A stretch of DNA of 64,000 nt from an uncultured Lachnospiraceae bacterium (GTDB lineage: Bacteria; Bacillota; Clostridia; Lachnospirales; Lachnospiraceae), in contig CAJUED010000016.1 of NCBI GenBank assembly GCA_910585075.1, positions 6,331-70,330 on the forward strand, written 5' to 3'. The notes below the pieces were generated by a model. The model had not been told where the DNA came from. It was given only the letters and a program-made list of their open reading frames with translations, and did not search any database. Below, piece after piece: positions 1-9,268 of the stretch. A program made the translations under genes and the position numbers. Numbering within the stretch: position 1 is the stretch's first letter; every line of letters starts with the position of its first letter.

Positions 1-46
1 CTAATTTAATATGCCGACTCGCGAAACGTGACGGCGTATGATTTTG

Positions 47-100
47 AAGTGTAAGCCCTTACACTTATATTCATTATATCACGCGTTTTTCAAAGTTCAA
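47..100 (-). promoter_or_regulatory. Leftward promoter with palindromic operator
   Basis: On the minus strand there is a -35 box TTGAAC (95-100), a 16-base spacer, and a perfect -10 TATAAT (73-78). A 20-base palindrome at 47-66 follows at the expected transcription start; its arms AAGTGTAAG and CTTACACTT are separated by CC. The arrangement mirrors the uxaA promoter at 196-243, which has the same operator core. It should drive a gene lying left of the window, probably another uronate gene or the repressor itself. The regulator is not identified; LacI and GntR families both bind sites of this kind. Confidence 0.6.
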
Positions 101-195
101 CTCTTATCCGACTGGCATTTTAGACGATTTTTCGAATCATTTTTTGGTTATTTCGCCGATTTTATATTTTTATATTTATTTTTCCCTATTTTGTA

Positions 196-243
196 TTGAC
201 GGAATTTTCTTTTTGATATAATTTGAATGTAAGCCCTTACACT
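196..243 (+). promoter_or_regulatory. uxaA promoter and overlapping operator
   Basis: A TTGACG -35 (196-201) and a perfect TATAAT -10 (217-222) are separated by a short 15-base spacer. The palindrome TGTAAG-CC-CTTACA (228-241) sits on the predicted start site, a typical repressor position. It shares its 14-base core with the site at 47-66. The CC centre differs from the CG centre usual in LacI/CcpA sites. The uxaA ribosome site and ATG follow about 45-60 bases downstream. Confidence 0.6.
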
Positions 244-300
244 GTTGAAATTGCTTTAATAAGACACTGTTCCTCAAAGGACAGTATGGAGGATTCACAC

Positions 301-1782
301 ATGGAAACTTTTTTAAAAATACATCCGGATGATAAAGTGGCGGTTGCCTTAAAGCCTCTCTCAAAGGGAACCACCCTCTCCGTGGACGGAATGACCGTCA
401 CTTTATCCGAGGATATTCCTCAGGGCCATAAATTTGCCCTTTTCCCTGTGAAGGCGGATGAACCGGTGATAAAATACGGTTCTCCCATAGGGATTGCCCG
501 GGAAGACATTGCCCCCGGTACCTGGATTCATACACACAATATGAAAACCGGACTTGGGGATTTACTCACCTACACTTACCAGCCGGTCAACGTTTCCCTT
601 CCATCCACCGAGCCCGGTTATTTTCAGGGATATCGAAGGAAAGACGGTTCCGTAGGAGTGAGAAATGAAGTCTGGATCATTCCTACCGTTGGCTGCGTCA
701 ATAACATTGCCACAGCCATTGAGCGGCAGGCCCAGCAATATGTGCAGGGAACCATTGACGCTGTTGCAGCCTTTCCTCATCCTTACGGCTGTTCCCAGAT
801 GGGTGACGATCAGGAGCACACCAGGCAGATATTGGCCGACCTGATAGGCCATCCCAATGCAGGCGGCGTGTTGGTATTAGGCCTTGGCTGTGAAAACAGC
901 AACATTGACGAGCTGAAAAGGTATATCGGCGCCTATGATGAAAACCGGGTGAAATTTCTGGTATCCCAGGAATCCGAAAACGAGATTGAGGACGGCCTTG
1001 GTCTCATCAAAGAGCTTGCCGCATATGCCGGAGGCTTTCACCGGGAACCTATAAGCTGCAGCGAACTGATCATCGGTATGAAATGCGGCGGCTCGGACGG
1101 GCTCTCCGGCATTACCGCCAACCCTGCGGTGGGACGTTTTTCCGACCTGTTAATTTCAAAAGGCGGTACTACCATTCTCACGGAAGTTCCTGAAATGTTC
1201 GGCGCGGAGACGCTGCTCATGAACCGCTGTGAAAATAAGGAGCTGTTTGAAAAAACCGTCTCCCTTATCAATGATTTTAAAAATTATTTTACCAGCCACA
1301 ATCAGACCATCTATGAGAATCCTTCCCCCGGCAATAAAAAGGGCGGGATTTCCACACTGGAGGACAAATCCATGGGCTGTACCCAGAAATCCGGCTCCGC
1401 GCCGGTAAAGGGCGTGCTCTCCTATGGCGAGAAGGTCTCCGCGAAAGGCTTAAACCTTTTAAGCGCTCCCGGCAACGACCTGGTGGCTTCCACTGCACTG
1501 GCCGCCTCAGGGGCCCATATCGTACTCTTTACTACCGGAAGGGGAACGCCCTTTGCCTCCCCGGTTCCCACCGTTAAAATTTCCAGCAATACCCCTCTTT
1601 ATGAGCACAAAAAAAATTGGATTGATTTTAACTGCGGCTCTTTAGTGGACGGAAAGCCTATGGAGCTGCTTGGTCAGGAGCTTTTTGATTACGTGGTGGC
1701 GGTTGCCTCCGGGCAGAAGGTAAAGGCTGAGGAAGCGGGCTTCCATGATATGGCTATTTTTAAGCAGGGGGTTACACTCTGA
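301..1782 (+). CDS. uxaA: Altronate dehydratase UxaA
   Basis: Converts D-altronate to 2-keto-3-deoxy-D-gluconate in galacturonate catabolism; cytosolic. The 493-residue product has the two-part layout of full-length UxaA: an N-terminal SAF-type domain (about residues 1-75) and a C-terminal catalytic domain starting near GYRRKDGSVGVRNE, with the conserved Cys/Gly segments PYGCSQMGDD, LGLGCEN and MKCGGSDGLSG. The ATG at 301 is preferred because GGAGG lies just upstream; a reading frame opens earlier at 223 but overlaps the promoter and operator. uxaB follows 45 bases downstream, so the two form an operon controlled by the operator at 228-241. Confidence 0.93.
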   Translation: METFLKIHPDDKVAVALKPLSKGTTLSVDGMTVTLSEDIPQGHKFALFPVKADEPVIKYGSPIGIAREDIAPGTWIHTHNMKTGLGDLLTYTYQPVNVSLPSTEPGYFQGYRRKDGSVGVRNEVWIIPTVGCVNNIATAIERQAQQYVQGTIDAVAAFPHPYGCSQMGDDQEHTRQILADLIGHPNAGGVLVLGLGCENSNIDELKRYIGAYDENRVKFLVSQESENEIEDGLGLIKELAAYAGGFHREPISCSELIIGMKCGGSDGLSGITANPAVGRFSDLLISKGGTTILTEVPEMFGAETLLMNRCENKELFEKTVSLINDFKNYFTSHNQTIYENPSPGNKKGGISTLEDKSMGCTQKSGSAPVKGVLSYGEKVSAKGLNLLSAPGNDLVASTALAASGAHIVLFTTGRGTPFASPVPTVKISSNTPLYEHKKNWIDFNCGSLVDGKPMELLGQELFDYVVAVASGQKVKAEEAGFHDMAIFKQGVTL

Positions 1783-1827
1783 TTCTAACTAAAAAAGATA
1801 TTTTTAAAAAGAAAGGTATTTTATAAT

Positions 1828-3327
1828 ATGAAAAGATTATCATACGAAGTTTTAAGGGAGCAGGGTTATGACGGATATTTGCTGGAAAAGGCTCCCGTCA
1901 AGGTACTACAGTTTGGGGAAGGAAATTTCCTTCGGGCCTTTGTGGATTATTTCATTGACAACTTAAATGAAAAGGCAGGATTTAACGGTAAAGTTACCGT
2001 ATTACAGCCCCTGCCGGAAAATTCCTTTACAAGCGTTCCCCAATTTTTAAATGAGCAGGAGGGTCTGTACACCTTATATCTCCGTGGATTTGAAAATGGA
2101 GAAAAGGTCAACGCAAAGCGGGTTATCTCCTGTATTGACCGCTGCATCAACGCTTACAGCGACTATGAGGAAATGATGAAGTCCGTGGATAATCCGGAGC
2201 TTCGTTACATCACAAGCAACACCACCGAAGCAGGTATTGTCTATGATCCTTCCTGCCAGTTTACGGATACGCCCGCTTCCAGCTATCCCGGCAAGCTGAC
2301 ACAGCTTTTATACCGCCGCTTTGAAAAATTCGGCAGTGAAAAAGGAAAGGGATTCGTTATCTTAGCCTGCGAGCTGATTGACGATAACGGCAAGGTTTTG
2401 AAGGACTGCGTACTCAAATATGCGCAGCAATGGAATTTAGGGTCAGACTTTACAGACTGGGTAGAGAAGGAAAATCTTTTCTGCTCCACCTTGGTAGACC
2501 GGATTGTTACCGGCTATCCCAGAAGCGAAGCTGATGCCATCAATACTGAAAACGGATATGAAGATAAGGTGTTAAACACCGGCGAAGTATTTGGGTTCTG
2601 GGTCATTGAAGGTCCGGAGTGGCTTAAGGAGGAGCTTCCTTTTGCAAAAGCAGGCCTTCCGGTCATCATCACAGACAATCACAAGCCCTATAAGCAGAGG
2701 AAGGTTCGCATCCTAAACGGCGCCCACACCTCCATGGTATTAGGCGCTTATCTGGCAGGATGGAATATTGTAAGAGACTGTATGGCTGACGACGTTATCC
2801 GGGGCTTTATGAACAAAGCCATTTATGAGGAAATCATTCCCACTCTCACCCTGCCTAAGGATGAACTGGAGACCTTTGCCTTTTCTGTGACAGAGCGTTT
2901 TAAGAATCCTTTTATTGACCATGCGCTTTTGTCCATCTCCTTAAATTCAACCTCCAAGTGGAAGGCAAGAATCCTGCCCACCCTGAAGGATTATGTGAAA
3001 AATACCGGAACACTGCCCGTATGCCTGACCACATCCCTGGCCTTATACATTGCCTTCTACCGCGGGAAAGAGCTGACCGAAACAGGCCTTAGCGCTGTTC
3101 GTCCTAACGGAGATGCTTATACCATTTCCGACGATAAGGCCGTACTGGAATTCTATGTAGCCCATAAGGATGATTCCGCCCGTGCGCTTGCCTGTGCGGT
3201 ATGTAAAAATGAGGAGTTCTGGGGCGAGGATTTGACGCTTCTTCCGGGGCTGGCAGATATGGTTGCGGATACCCTTGAAAAAATCGAAGCTGTGGGAACC
3301 TATGAAGTGATGAAGGGCTGTCTGTAG
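1828..3327 (+). CDS. uxaB: Tagaturonate reductase (altronate oxidoreductase) UxaB
   Basis: NAD-dependent reduction of D-tagaturonate to D-altronate, the step before UxaA. The 499-residue protein has the mannitol-dehydrogenase-family fold: a nucleotide-binding N terminus with LQFGEGNFLRAFVDY, an NTTEAGI segment in the middle, and the C-terminal catalytic stretch KVRILNGAHTSM. Its length is normal for UxaB. An AAGAAAGG ribosome site precedes the ATG. It is the second gene of the uxaA-uxaB operon and ends 7 bases from the convergent metallo-hydrolase gene. Sequence similarity to mannonate/fructuronate reductase (UxuB) exists, but the uxaA neighbour favours UxaB. Confidence 0.92.
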   Translation: MKRLSYEVLREQGYDGYLLEKAPVKVLQFGEGNFLRAFVDYFIDNLNEKAGFNGKVTVLQPLPENSFTSVPQFLNEQEGLYTLYLRGFENGEKVNAKRVISCIDRCINAYSDYEEMMKSVDNPELRYITSNTTEAGIVYDPSCQFTDTPASSYPGKLTQLLYRRFEKFGSEKGKGFVILACELIDDNGKVLKDCVLKYAQQWNLGSDFTDWVEKENLFCSTLVDRIVTGYPRSEADAINTENGYEDKVLNTGEVFGFWVIEGPEWLKEELPFAKAGLPVIITDNHKPYKQRKVRILNGAHTSMVLGAYLAGWNIVRDCMADDVIRGFMNKAIYEEIIPTLTLPKDELETFAFSVTERFKNPFIDHALLSISLNSTSKWKARILPTLKDYVKNTGTLPVCLTTSLALYIAFYRGKELTETGLSAVRPNGDAYTISDDKAVLEFYVAHKDDSARALACAVCKNEEFWGEDLTLLPGLADMVADTLEKIEAVGTYEVMKGCL

Positions 3328-3334
3328 AATCTTT

Positions 3335-4477
3335 TCAGGGCTTACATCTTTTACACGGCACATATCCCTGTGCAATCACTTCCTCTCTTGAGGATGTAAC
3401 CGCCAGTTTATTTTTCTCACTCATGTCCTTCACGCTTTCACAGGAAGGCAGATGAAACTTTTTGGTATTCTTATTGCATATGTACGAGGGGGATGCGGGC
3501 GTATTTACTTCGCCTGCATCCTTTTGCCTTTTTACCGTTCCCGCTGTTTCCGCTACTTTCCTAACACTATTTCCAACCGATTCCCTGTTACCTGTTCCGG
3601 TTGGCTCTCCCGCCGCCCAGGTATCTGACGGGCTGCAACTCCATGTGATTTTGCTGCCGTCGCTGGTGGCTATGATGCTCCCCTGTTCGTCCGTTCTGTA
3701 AACCTTCACCCCCATAGCCCGCAGGCTGTTCATGGTGGCCGCATGGGGATGCCCGTAGGAATTCCCTTCCTCACAGCTGATGACCGCATAGGTTGGAGCT
3801 GCCGCTTCCAAAAAGGCCTCCGAGGAGGAGGTTTTGCTGCCGTGGTGTCCTGCCTTATAAACATCTGCGGAAATAGCAACCTTCCCCTCCAAAATATCCT
3901 GCTCGGCATCTTCCTGGGCGTCACCGGTAAAAAGAAATCTGTTGTTCCCATTTTGAACCACAAAAGCAATGGATGCGTCATTGGGATTGTCATAGTCCTT
4001 AACAGGGCCTGCAATGGTGATGGATGCTGTTCCCAGATGATACTTAGCGCCCGTTTTCGGCGTCACATATTTAAGTCCCTTATACTCCAATGTCTGTATT
4101 AGTTTCTCATAGGTTTTATTGTCCTTTTCATAATTAGACATAAAAACCTTGTCTATCTCAAATTTCGTAATGATAACCGGTGCTCCGCCTATATGGTCGG
4201 CATCAGGATGGGTCAAAATCAGATAATCCAGCTTTTTTACATTTTGCTTTTGCAGATAATGCTGTATTGCAGTTCCCTTTGAGCTGTCTCCTGCGTCAAT
4301 CAACATGCTCTGCCCGCCGCATTTGATCAGCGTGGCGTCCCCCTCCCCCACATCAATAAAATGCACTTCCATCTCCTCTGTTTTGGTCTCTTTGGCTGAA
4401 ACAGGAATAGACTGCGCTCCTGCTGACAATAATGATATTGTAAGCAGCGCAGTTATCATCCACTTGTAGATTTTCAT
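3335..4477 (-). CDS. Secreted ComEC-type metallo-beta-lactamase-fold hydrolase with Ada-like tail
   Basis: A 380-residue exported protein. A signal peptide (residues 1-27, lysines followed by a hydrophobic core) leads into a metallo-beta-lactamase domain (about 36-275). That domain has HFIDVGEGDATLI, the metal motif LTHPDADHIGG, FTGDAQED and KAGHHGSKTSSS, as in the extracellular domain of the DNA-uptake channel ComEC. After a low-complexity linker, the last ~50 residues form an Ada-type zinc-binding module with C..HLPSC....CKRC. Free-standing relatives are thought to be hydrolases or nucleases acting outside the cell; the substrate is not known. Transcribed convergently with uxaB, with only 7 bases between the stops. 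Confidence 0.85.
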   Translation of the reverse strand: MKIYKWMITALLTISLLSAGAQSIPVSAKETKTEEMEVHFIDVGEGDATLIKCGGQSMLIDAGDSSKGTAIQHYLQKQNVKKLDYLILTHPDADHIGGAPVIITKFEIDKVFMSNYEKDNKTYEKLIQTLEYKGLKYVTPKTGAKYHLGTASITIAGPVKDYDNPNDASIAFVVQNGNNRFLFTGDAQEDAEQDILEGKVAISADVYKAGHHGSKTSSSEAFLEAAAPTYAVISCEEGNSYGHPHAATMNSLRAMGVKVYRTDEQGSIIATSDGSKITWSCSPSDTWAAGEPTGTGNRESVGNSVRKVAETAGTVKRQKDAGEVNTPASPSYICNKNTKKFHLPSCESVKDMSEKNKLAVTSSREEVIAQGYVPCKRCKP

Positions 4478-4775
4478 CTCAATCCTCCGCGCTGTCGACG
4501 AACCGCAAAGTTAAATACAGTATCAGCCGACATTATGTTCACCCTATTGAAGCATGTTTTAACAGCTCAGCTTCTCCGAACTGTTACGCATGGTTTTCAT
4601 TTTATCATATTTTTTGTACTTTTTCATTGCATTATGGAAGGTTTTCCGCTATACTGTTGACATATTTCCTTCAAACCGAGCCACTTTGTAACAATCGAAG
4701 CAAGCCAGATTGTTATATCAACTATCTTTATTGAACCTTACTAACCCTTCCGTACAGATTTCAGAGATGAAAAAA

Positions 4776-4837
4776 ATGAAAGATTCTACGAATCTTTCAT
4801 TTCACAAGTTTGTGTCTGCGCTGCATCCACAAACTTG
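4776..4837. promoter_or_regulatory. Two inverted repeats in the glgX leader
   Basis: The 396-base gap between the hydrolase gene and glgX holds two strong inverted repeats. The first is an 11-bp perfect stem with a 3-base loop (4776-4786 / 4790-4800, arm ATGAAAGATTC). The second is a 10-bp perfect stem (4805-4814 / 4828-4837, arm CAAGTTTGTG). Neither is followed by a clean T-run on the plus strand, so an operator or RNA control element for glgX is as likely as a terminator. Nothing else was recognised in the gap. Confidence 0.4.
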
Positions 4838-4873
4838 GTATGCGCAAAAAACAGCGCAGAAATGAGGTGAATT

Positions 4874-7015
4874 TTGAAACTTTATACGCAAAAATACGTT
4901 CCTGAGCTGCACCAGACACTGTCTACGCCCACCGCGGAAATTGACGGTTTTCCTGTCCGCCCCGGGCTGTTTGATGTATTTGGAGCCATGATGCTTCCCG
5001 TTGGGGTAAATTTTACCGTCCAGACTCATTACGGAACTTCCTGCACCCTTCTTCTTTTCCACAGAAATGCGGAGCAGCCCTATGCCCGTCTTCCTTTTCC
5101 CGAAGCTTACAAAATCGGAGATGTATACTCTATGATCGTGTTCGGACTGGACATTGAGGAATTTGAGTATGCTTATCAGATTGACGGCCCCTATGACCCG
5201 GGACGCGGTCTTACTTTTGATTCCGGCGCCGTTTTGCTTGACCCCTATGCCCGCTCCGTAGCCGGTCACAGAATCTGGGGCAATAAAAAAATTGACGGCT
5301 ATCACGCCCGGGTGGTCCGGGACGTTTTTGACTGGGGCGTTATGCCACAGTCCTCCCGCACTATGAGCGATCTGATCATTTACGAGCTTCACGTGAGAGG
5401 TTTTACCTATCATCCCTCCTCCGGGGTAGCACACCCGGGCACTTTTGCGGGGCTGAAAGAAAAAATCCCTTACCTTAAGGAGCTGGGTATCAATGCAGTG
5501 GAACTGATGCCGATTTTTGAGTTTGACGAGACCATGAATTCCCGGGAGGTGGAAGGGAAAACCCTTCTGGATTACTGGGGCTATAACACTGTGGGCTTTT
5601 TTGCCCCCAATATCCGTTACAATTCCAGCGAGGAATACAACCATGAGGGCCGTGAGCTCAAGGAACTGATCAAAGCCCTCCATGATGCCGGCATAGAAGT
5701 GATTCTGGATGTGGTGTTTAACCATACCGCGGAAGGCAACGAGTTAGGCCCAACCTTCTGTTTCAAGGGATTTGACAATAAAGTATACTACATGCTCACC
5801 CCTGACGGCCATTATTATAATTTCAGTGGCTGCGGCAACACATTAAACTGTAATAACCCTATTGTCCGCCAATTGATTTTAGAGTGTCTCCGTTATTGGG
5901 CGGTAAGCTACCGGATTGACGGATTCCGCTTTGACCTTGCAAGTATCCTGGGAAGGCATGAGGACGGCTCTCCTTTAAATAATCCACCTCTTTTGGAGCT
6001 TCTGGCCACAGACCCTGTACTGCGCAACGTAAAATTGATCGCCGAAGCCTGGGATGCAGGTGGACTTTATCAGGTGGGACGGTTTCCGGCCAGTAAACGC
6101 TGGGCGGAATGGAACGGCCGTTACCGTGATTCCCTTCGGGGTTATTTAAAAGGGGACTGCTGGCATGCTTGGGATGCCGCCCAGAGCATTACCGGTTCCG
6201 GTGACCTTTACGGCGGCCATTATTCCGATAACAACAGCAATTATGCAGGCTACAATTCATGCGTAAACTTCCTTACCTGTCATGACGGTTTCACCCTCTA
6301 TGATCTTTACTCTTACAATGAAAAGCACAATGAAGCAAACGGTTGGAGCAATACCGACGGGGCCAATGACAACCGCAGCTGGAACTGCGGAGCAGAGGGG
6401 GATTCCTATGACAATGATGTGTTAAACCTCCGCTTCCGCATGATTCGAAACGCCTGCGCCGTGCTGATGTGCAGCCGCGGAACCCCCATGTTTCTGGCCG
6501 GGGACGAATTTGGAAATACACAGTTTGGCAATAACAACGCCTACTGTCAGGACAATGAAATTTCCTGGCTTAACTGGGCACTGCTTGAAAAAAACCGGGA
6601 GCTGTTCGACTTTTTCAAATTTATGATCGACTATCGCTACAAACATCCCATTATCCGCAAAAAGCTCCCTGACGCAGTCTGCGGCATGGAGCCCCTGCGT
6701 ATTCATGACGTCAATGGGCAAAAGACAGACCTTGCCGGAACCGTCAGAACCTTCGCGGTCAGTTTTGCAGGCTACAATCCTGAAGCCGGGAAGGACGACC
6801 TGGTATATATTGCCCTCAATACCTACTGGGAAAATGTGCGCATCACTGTTCCCTTCCTTGGCCAGAAACTGGCATGGTATTTAAGCGCCAATACATGGGG
6901 AGATGGAGAAAACCGGTATTTTTATCCGGAAGGACAGGAAGTGCGCATTGATCACGAGTTTATCATGCCGCCCCGCTCCGTGGCGGTCTTTACCGGGCGG
7001 GAGGTACAGGCTTAA
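4874..7015 (+). CDS. glgX: Glycogen debranching enzyme (GlgX/isoamylase type)
   Basis: Hydrolyses alpha-1,6 branch points of glycogen or limit dextrins. The 713-residue protein has an N-terminal beta-sandwich (CBM48-like, about 1-140) followed by a GH13 barrel. The catalytic triad is visible: nucleophile Asp354 in GFRFDLASI, acid/base Glu391 in IAEAWDAGG, and transition-state Asp471 in LTCHDGFTL. The calls ELHVRGF and VVFNHTAEGN also fit the family. The start is TTG at 4874, chosen because GAGGTGA lies 4-10 bases upstream and the product begins MKLYTQKY. It is transcribed alone, from a leader with two hairpins, and ends at a strong bidirectional terminator. Confidence 0.9.
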   Translation: MKLYTQKYVPELHQTLSTPTAEIDGFPVRPGLFDVFGAMMLPVGVNFTVQTHYGTSCTLLLFHRNAEQPYARLPFPEAYKIGDVYSMIVFGLDIEEFEYAYQIDGPYDPGRGLTFDSGAVLLDPYARSVAGHRIWGNKKIDGYHARVVRDVFDWGVMPQSSRTMSDLIIYELHVRGFTYHPSSGVAHPGTFAGLKEKIPYLKELGINAVELMPIFEFDETMNSREVEGKTLLDYWGYNTVGFFAPNIRYNSSEEYNHEGRELKELIKALHDAGIEVILDVVFNHTAEGNELGPTFCFKGFDNKVYYMLTPDGHYYNFSGCGNTLNCNNPIVRQLILECLRYWAVSYRIDGFRFDLASILGRHEDGSPLNNPPLLELLATDPVLRNVKLIAEAWDAGGLYQVGRFPASKRWAEWNGRYRDSLRGYLKGDCWHAWDAAQSITGSGDLYGGHYSDNNSNYAGYNSCVNFLTCHDGFTLYDLYSYNEKHNEANGWSNTDGANDNRSWNCGAEGDSYDNDVLNLRFRMIRNACAVLMCSRGTPMFLAGDEFGNTQFGNNNAYCQDNEISWLNWALLEKNRELFDFFKFMIDYRYKHPIIRKKLPDAVCGMEPLRIHDVNGQKTDLAGTVRTFAVSFAGYNPEAGKDDLVYIALNTYWENVRITVPFLGQKLAWYLSANTWGDGENRYFYPEGQEVRIDHEFIMPPRSVAVFTGREVQA

Positions 7016-7118
7016 ACTGTCAGGCCCCGGCCTCTTTCCACAAGCATTTTCTCGTAAATAGCATTAGAAATTTCGTTTACGGCCTTTTATGAGCTTATAT
7101 TTATAGTCTTGCAAAAGG

Positions 7119-7168
7119 AAAAATCCTGTCTGAGTACCTTTCTTTTGAGGGTACCCGGCAGGATTTTT
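7119..7168. terminator. Bidirectional terminator after glgX
   Basis: AAAAATCCTG at the left and CAGGATTTTT at the right frame a long stem that continues with GAGTACC/GGTACC around a short loop. A-runs and T-runs flank both sides, so it can stop glgX from the left and the 7228-7962 gene from the right. Confidence 0.85.
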
Positions 7169-7227
7169 ATGTACTAAGCTGACTTGCTCAGCCTTTGATT
7201 ATCGCTGGGTTTTAGATATCTTGCATC

Positions 7228-7962
7228 TTACCACCTTGAATCAAAATGCTGTCCAATCATTCTTTCCGCATCAGTCAGCACGGAATCGCTCATTCCTTCA
7301 TACATCACATCGTTGATTTTTTGAATCAATTCTTCTATTGAGGATGCCGTCACGGTAACCGTATCGGCATCTTCCATCTTTTCAGCATGCTTTTCCGCCA
7401 GTTTCTCCTTGGCGGCTTCCTTTGCTTCTTTTTTAGCTGTTTCCTTCTTCTCCTGTGCCTTCTTCTCTGCGTTTTTCTTAATCCGCACTCTCTGTGCGGC
7501 TAAAGATTTATCTACTACGGCAAAGAAAGACGCGTTTCCGCCATCGTTTACCTGCATTCCGAATGCTTTCACGCCGGCATTGCCGCCCAGGCTCTTTTGT
7601 AGCTGGGGAAGCTTCACGCCTGCGCTTCTGATTACACCCTCATACTGCTTGCGGAAGTTTTCATCCTCCGCCATTTTCTCTATCTTTTCCTCGTCAATGA
7701 GAACCACCATCTTATTGGGATTGGCATATTTCCCGGCCTGGGCCTTTGCTGCCGCCTTCATATCATTGCTCACAAGGATAAAATCCATGTTGGAGAATTT
7801 CTTCTTTAATTCCTCGTAATACTTCTGGGCTTTTTCGCTTAACTCCGGCTGCCCGATTGTCCTGCCATAATTCCCTGTCTTTTTCTGGTTCTTTGATACC
7901 TTTGATTCTTCGTACGCCGCATTTGCCTGGGCGTTGTTTTCCACTTGGGCCAATGTACTCAT
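7228..7962 (-). CDS. Unknown cytosolic protein, candidate sigma-28 regulon member
   Basis: A 244-residue protein of unknown function. It has no signal peptide or membrane segment. An N-terminal polar region is followed by a mixed alpha/beta part (KYYEELKKKFSNMDFILVSND, then PNKMVVLIDEEKIEKMAED) and a long Ala/Lys/Glu helix (about residues 160-205), then an acidic tail. I believe similar proteins are catalogued in Lachnospiraceae as a DUF (possibly DUF6033), but I cannot confirm this. The ATG at 7962 is chosen over an upstream ATG (7986) because AAGGAGG precedes it at the right distance. A sigma-28-like promoter with perfect GCCGATAT lies upstream at 8082-8107, linking it to motility genes by inference. 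Confidence 0.75.
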   Translation of the reverse strand: MSTLAQVENNAQANAAYEESKVSKNQKKTGNYGRTIGQPELSEKAQKYYEELKKKFSNMDFILVSNDMKAAAKAQAGKYANPNKMVVLIDEEKIEKMAEDENFRKQYEGVIRSAGVKLPQLQKSLGGNAGVKAFGMQVNDGGNASFFAVVDKSLAAQRVRIKKNAEKKAQEKKETAKKEAKEAAKEKLAEKHAEKMEDADTVTVTASSIEELIQKINDVMYEGMSDSVLTDAERMIGQHFDSRW

Positions 7963-8081
7963 TCTTTTTCCTCCTTGACATTTCATCGAAATCCTTTTCT
8001 TTTACCGCCTGATTCTTATTTTGAAGCGTTTGCACAAGCTAACAACATAAATCCATGTTTACATTATCAGCTTATATGATT

Positions 8082-8107
8082 ATATCGGCTGAAAATGAAA
8101 CTATTTA
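8082..8107 (-). promoter_or_regulatory. Sigma-28 (SigD/FliA)-like promoter
   Basis: On the minus strand, TAAA (8107-8104) is followed after 14 bases by GCCGATAT (8089-8082). The latter is identical to the Bacillus SigD -10 consensus; the usual spacing is 15. It lies about 120 bases upstream of the 7962 start codon and after the stop of the gene above. Confidence 0.55.
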
Positions 8108-8120
8108 AAGCCCCAGCATC

Positions 8121-9218
8121 CTATATTTCCAGCCACTTCATAAACCTTGCCATCTGGCTTTCAAACCAGGAATCAGTCAGAGTACTCTGTCCTTTCAGAC
8201 TTTCAAAAAAGGAAGGCATATCTTTGTAGGTAACTCCCTGGAAAATAGTTGGAACCTGTGTATCGTCTATTTTTTCTTTCCAGGTATTATAACGTTCGGT
8301 TTCTTTTTCATAAAAAGATTGTCCCGAAGCCCCCGGCGCGTGCAACACCTTCTCCGCCCTTCTCTGCAAATCAAAAAATCTTGAGGCCCATTTTTCACCG
8401 CGGTTTCCACTTGCAAGCTCCTGATTTAGTTCCTCCATCTCCCGGTACAGATCCGGCGCCTGTTGCTTCAAATATTCCCTTGCACGGGTCTGATCTGCAA
8501 ACAAGGTGGAGCCCACAACATAACCCATCTCTATACTGTAGGTCATTTTACCGGCTTCATCCCTGGTGCCGTTTAAACCATACTTGGCAATGGTCTCCAT
8601 TGCGGAAAGAAAATCCTTTCCATGCTCCTCATCCAGATAATTTTCAGCAAGATATTTGGCCTGCTCCATCCCAAAGGCAATCTGACTCTTGCGATCTTCT
8701 TCCGACATTTCCCCTACCTGATGAGGCATAAGATAATTTTTGATGATGCCAGTTACCGTACTGACTACTTCTTCCCCGGCATTTTCAAGACTGCCGTAAA
8801 GCTTGCTATTGGTCTGGACATTTGGAATAAAAATTCTGTGGGTATTTTCCAAATGCACAATTTCCTTTTGAAATTCCTCGTCCCTTTTTGCCTTGGCTGC
8901 CTTTTCTTCCTCGGTAAGTTCCCAGACGCCCTTGGTGTGCTGTTCCATTATGCTCCGTGCAACTGCTTTCAGGCCATCTCCCGAAAACTGTACCAGCACA
9001 TTATCGCCATACTGGGCCGATATATCCTTCATCGCCTTTAGAGCATCTTCCTTTGACATTTCGTCCATAATCTTGTTTCCATGCTCATCCACAGTGTTAA
9101 ATTCATACTTTACCAGGGTGTCCTTCTTTTTGATAAGCTCATTCTCACTGCCATAGCTTTTGATGGATTCTGAGCTTTTGTAGAATTGACCGTAGGACTG
9201 GGTGACATTCATCGACAT
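8121..9218 (-). CDS. Unknown 365-residue protein, candidate sigma-28 regulon member
   Basis: Function unknown. The protein is hydrophilic and predicted mostly helical, with no signal peptide or membrane segment. Notable stretches are the N-terminal MSMNVTQSYGQFYKSS, a KEDALKAMKDISAQYGDNVLVQF segment and a charged coiled-coil-like part (EEEKAAKAKRDEEFQKEIV). The start at 9218 has AAGGAGGAG upstream. It lies just upstream of another unknown gene on the same strand, and both are preceded by sigma-28-like promoters, suggesting two co-regulated single-gene units rather than one operon. A flagellar or chemotaxis connection is inference only. Confidence 0.75.
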   Translation of the reverse strand: MSMNVTQSYGQFYKSSESIKSYGSENELIKKKDTLVKYEFNTVDEHGNKIMDEMSKEDALKAMKDISAQYGDNVLVQFSGDGLKAVARSIMEQHTKGVWELTEEEKAAKAKRDEEFQKEIVHLENTHRIFIPNVQTNSKLYGSLENAGEEVVSTVTGIIKNYLMPHQVGEMSEEDRKSQIAFGMEQAKYLAENYLDEEHGKDFLSAMETIAKYGLNGTRDEAGKMTYSIEMGYVVGSTLFADQTRAREYLKQQAPDLYREMEELNQELASGNRGEKWASRFFDLQRRAEKVLHAPGASGQSFYEKETERYNTWKEKIDDTQVPTIFQGVTYKDMPSFFESLKGQSTLTDSWFESQMARFMKWLEI

Positions 9219-9268
9219 AATTTTCTCCTCCTTGATTATAAACTTTAGAAATCCTTTTCTATATAATT

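Noticed and set aside
7409..7819. Plus-strand frame opposite the 7228-7962 gene
   Set aside because: Shadow of the real gene: rich in Phe/Ser/Ala from the antisense of Lys/Glu codons, no ribosome site.
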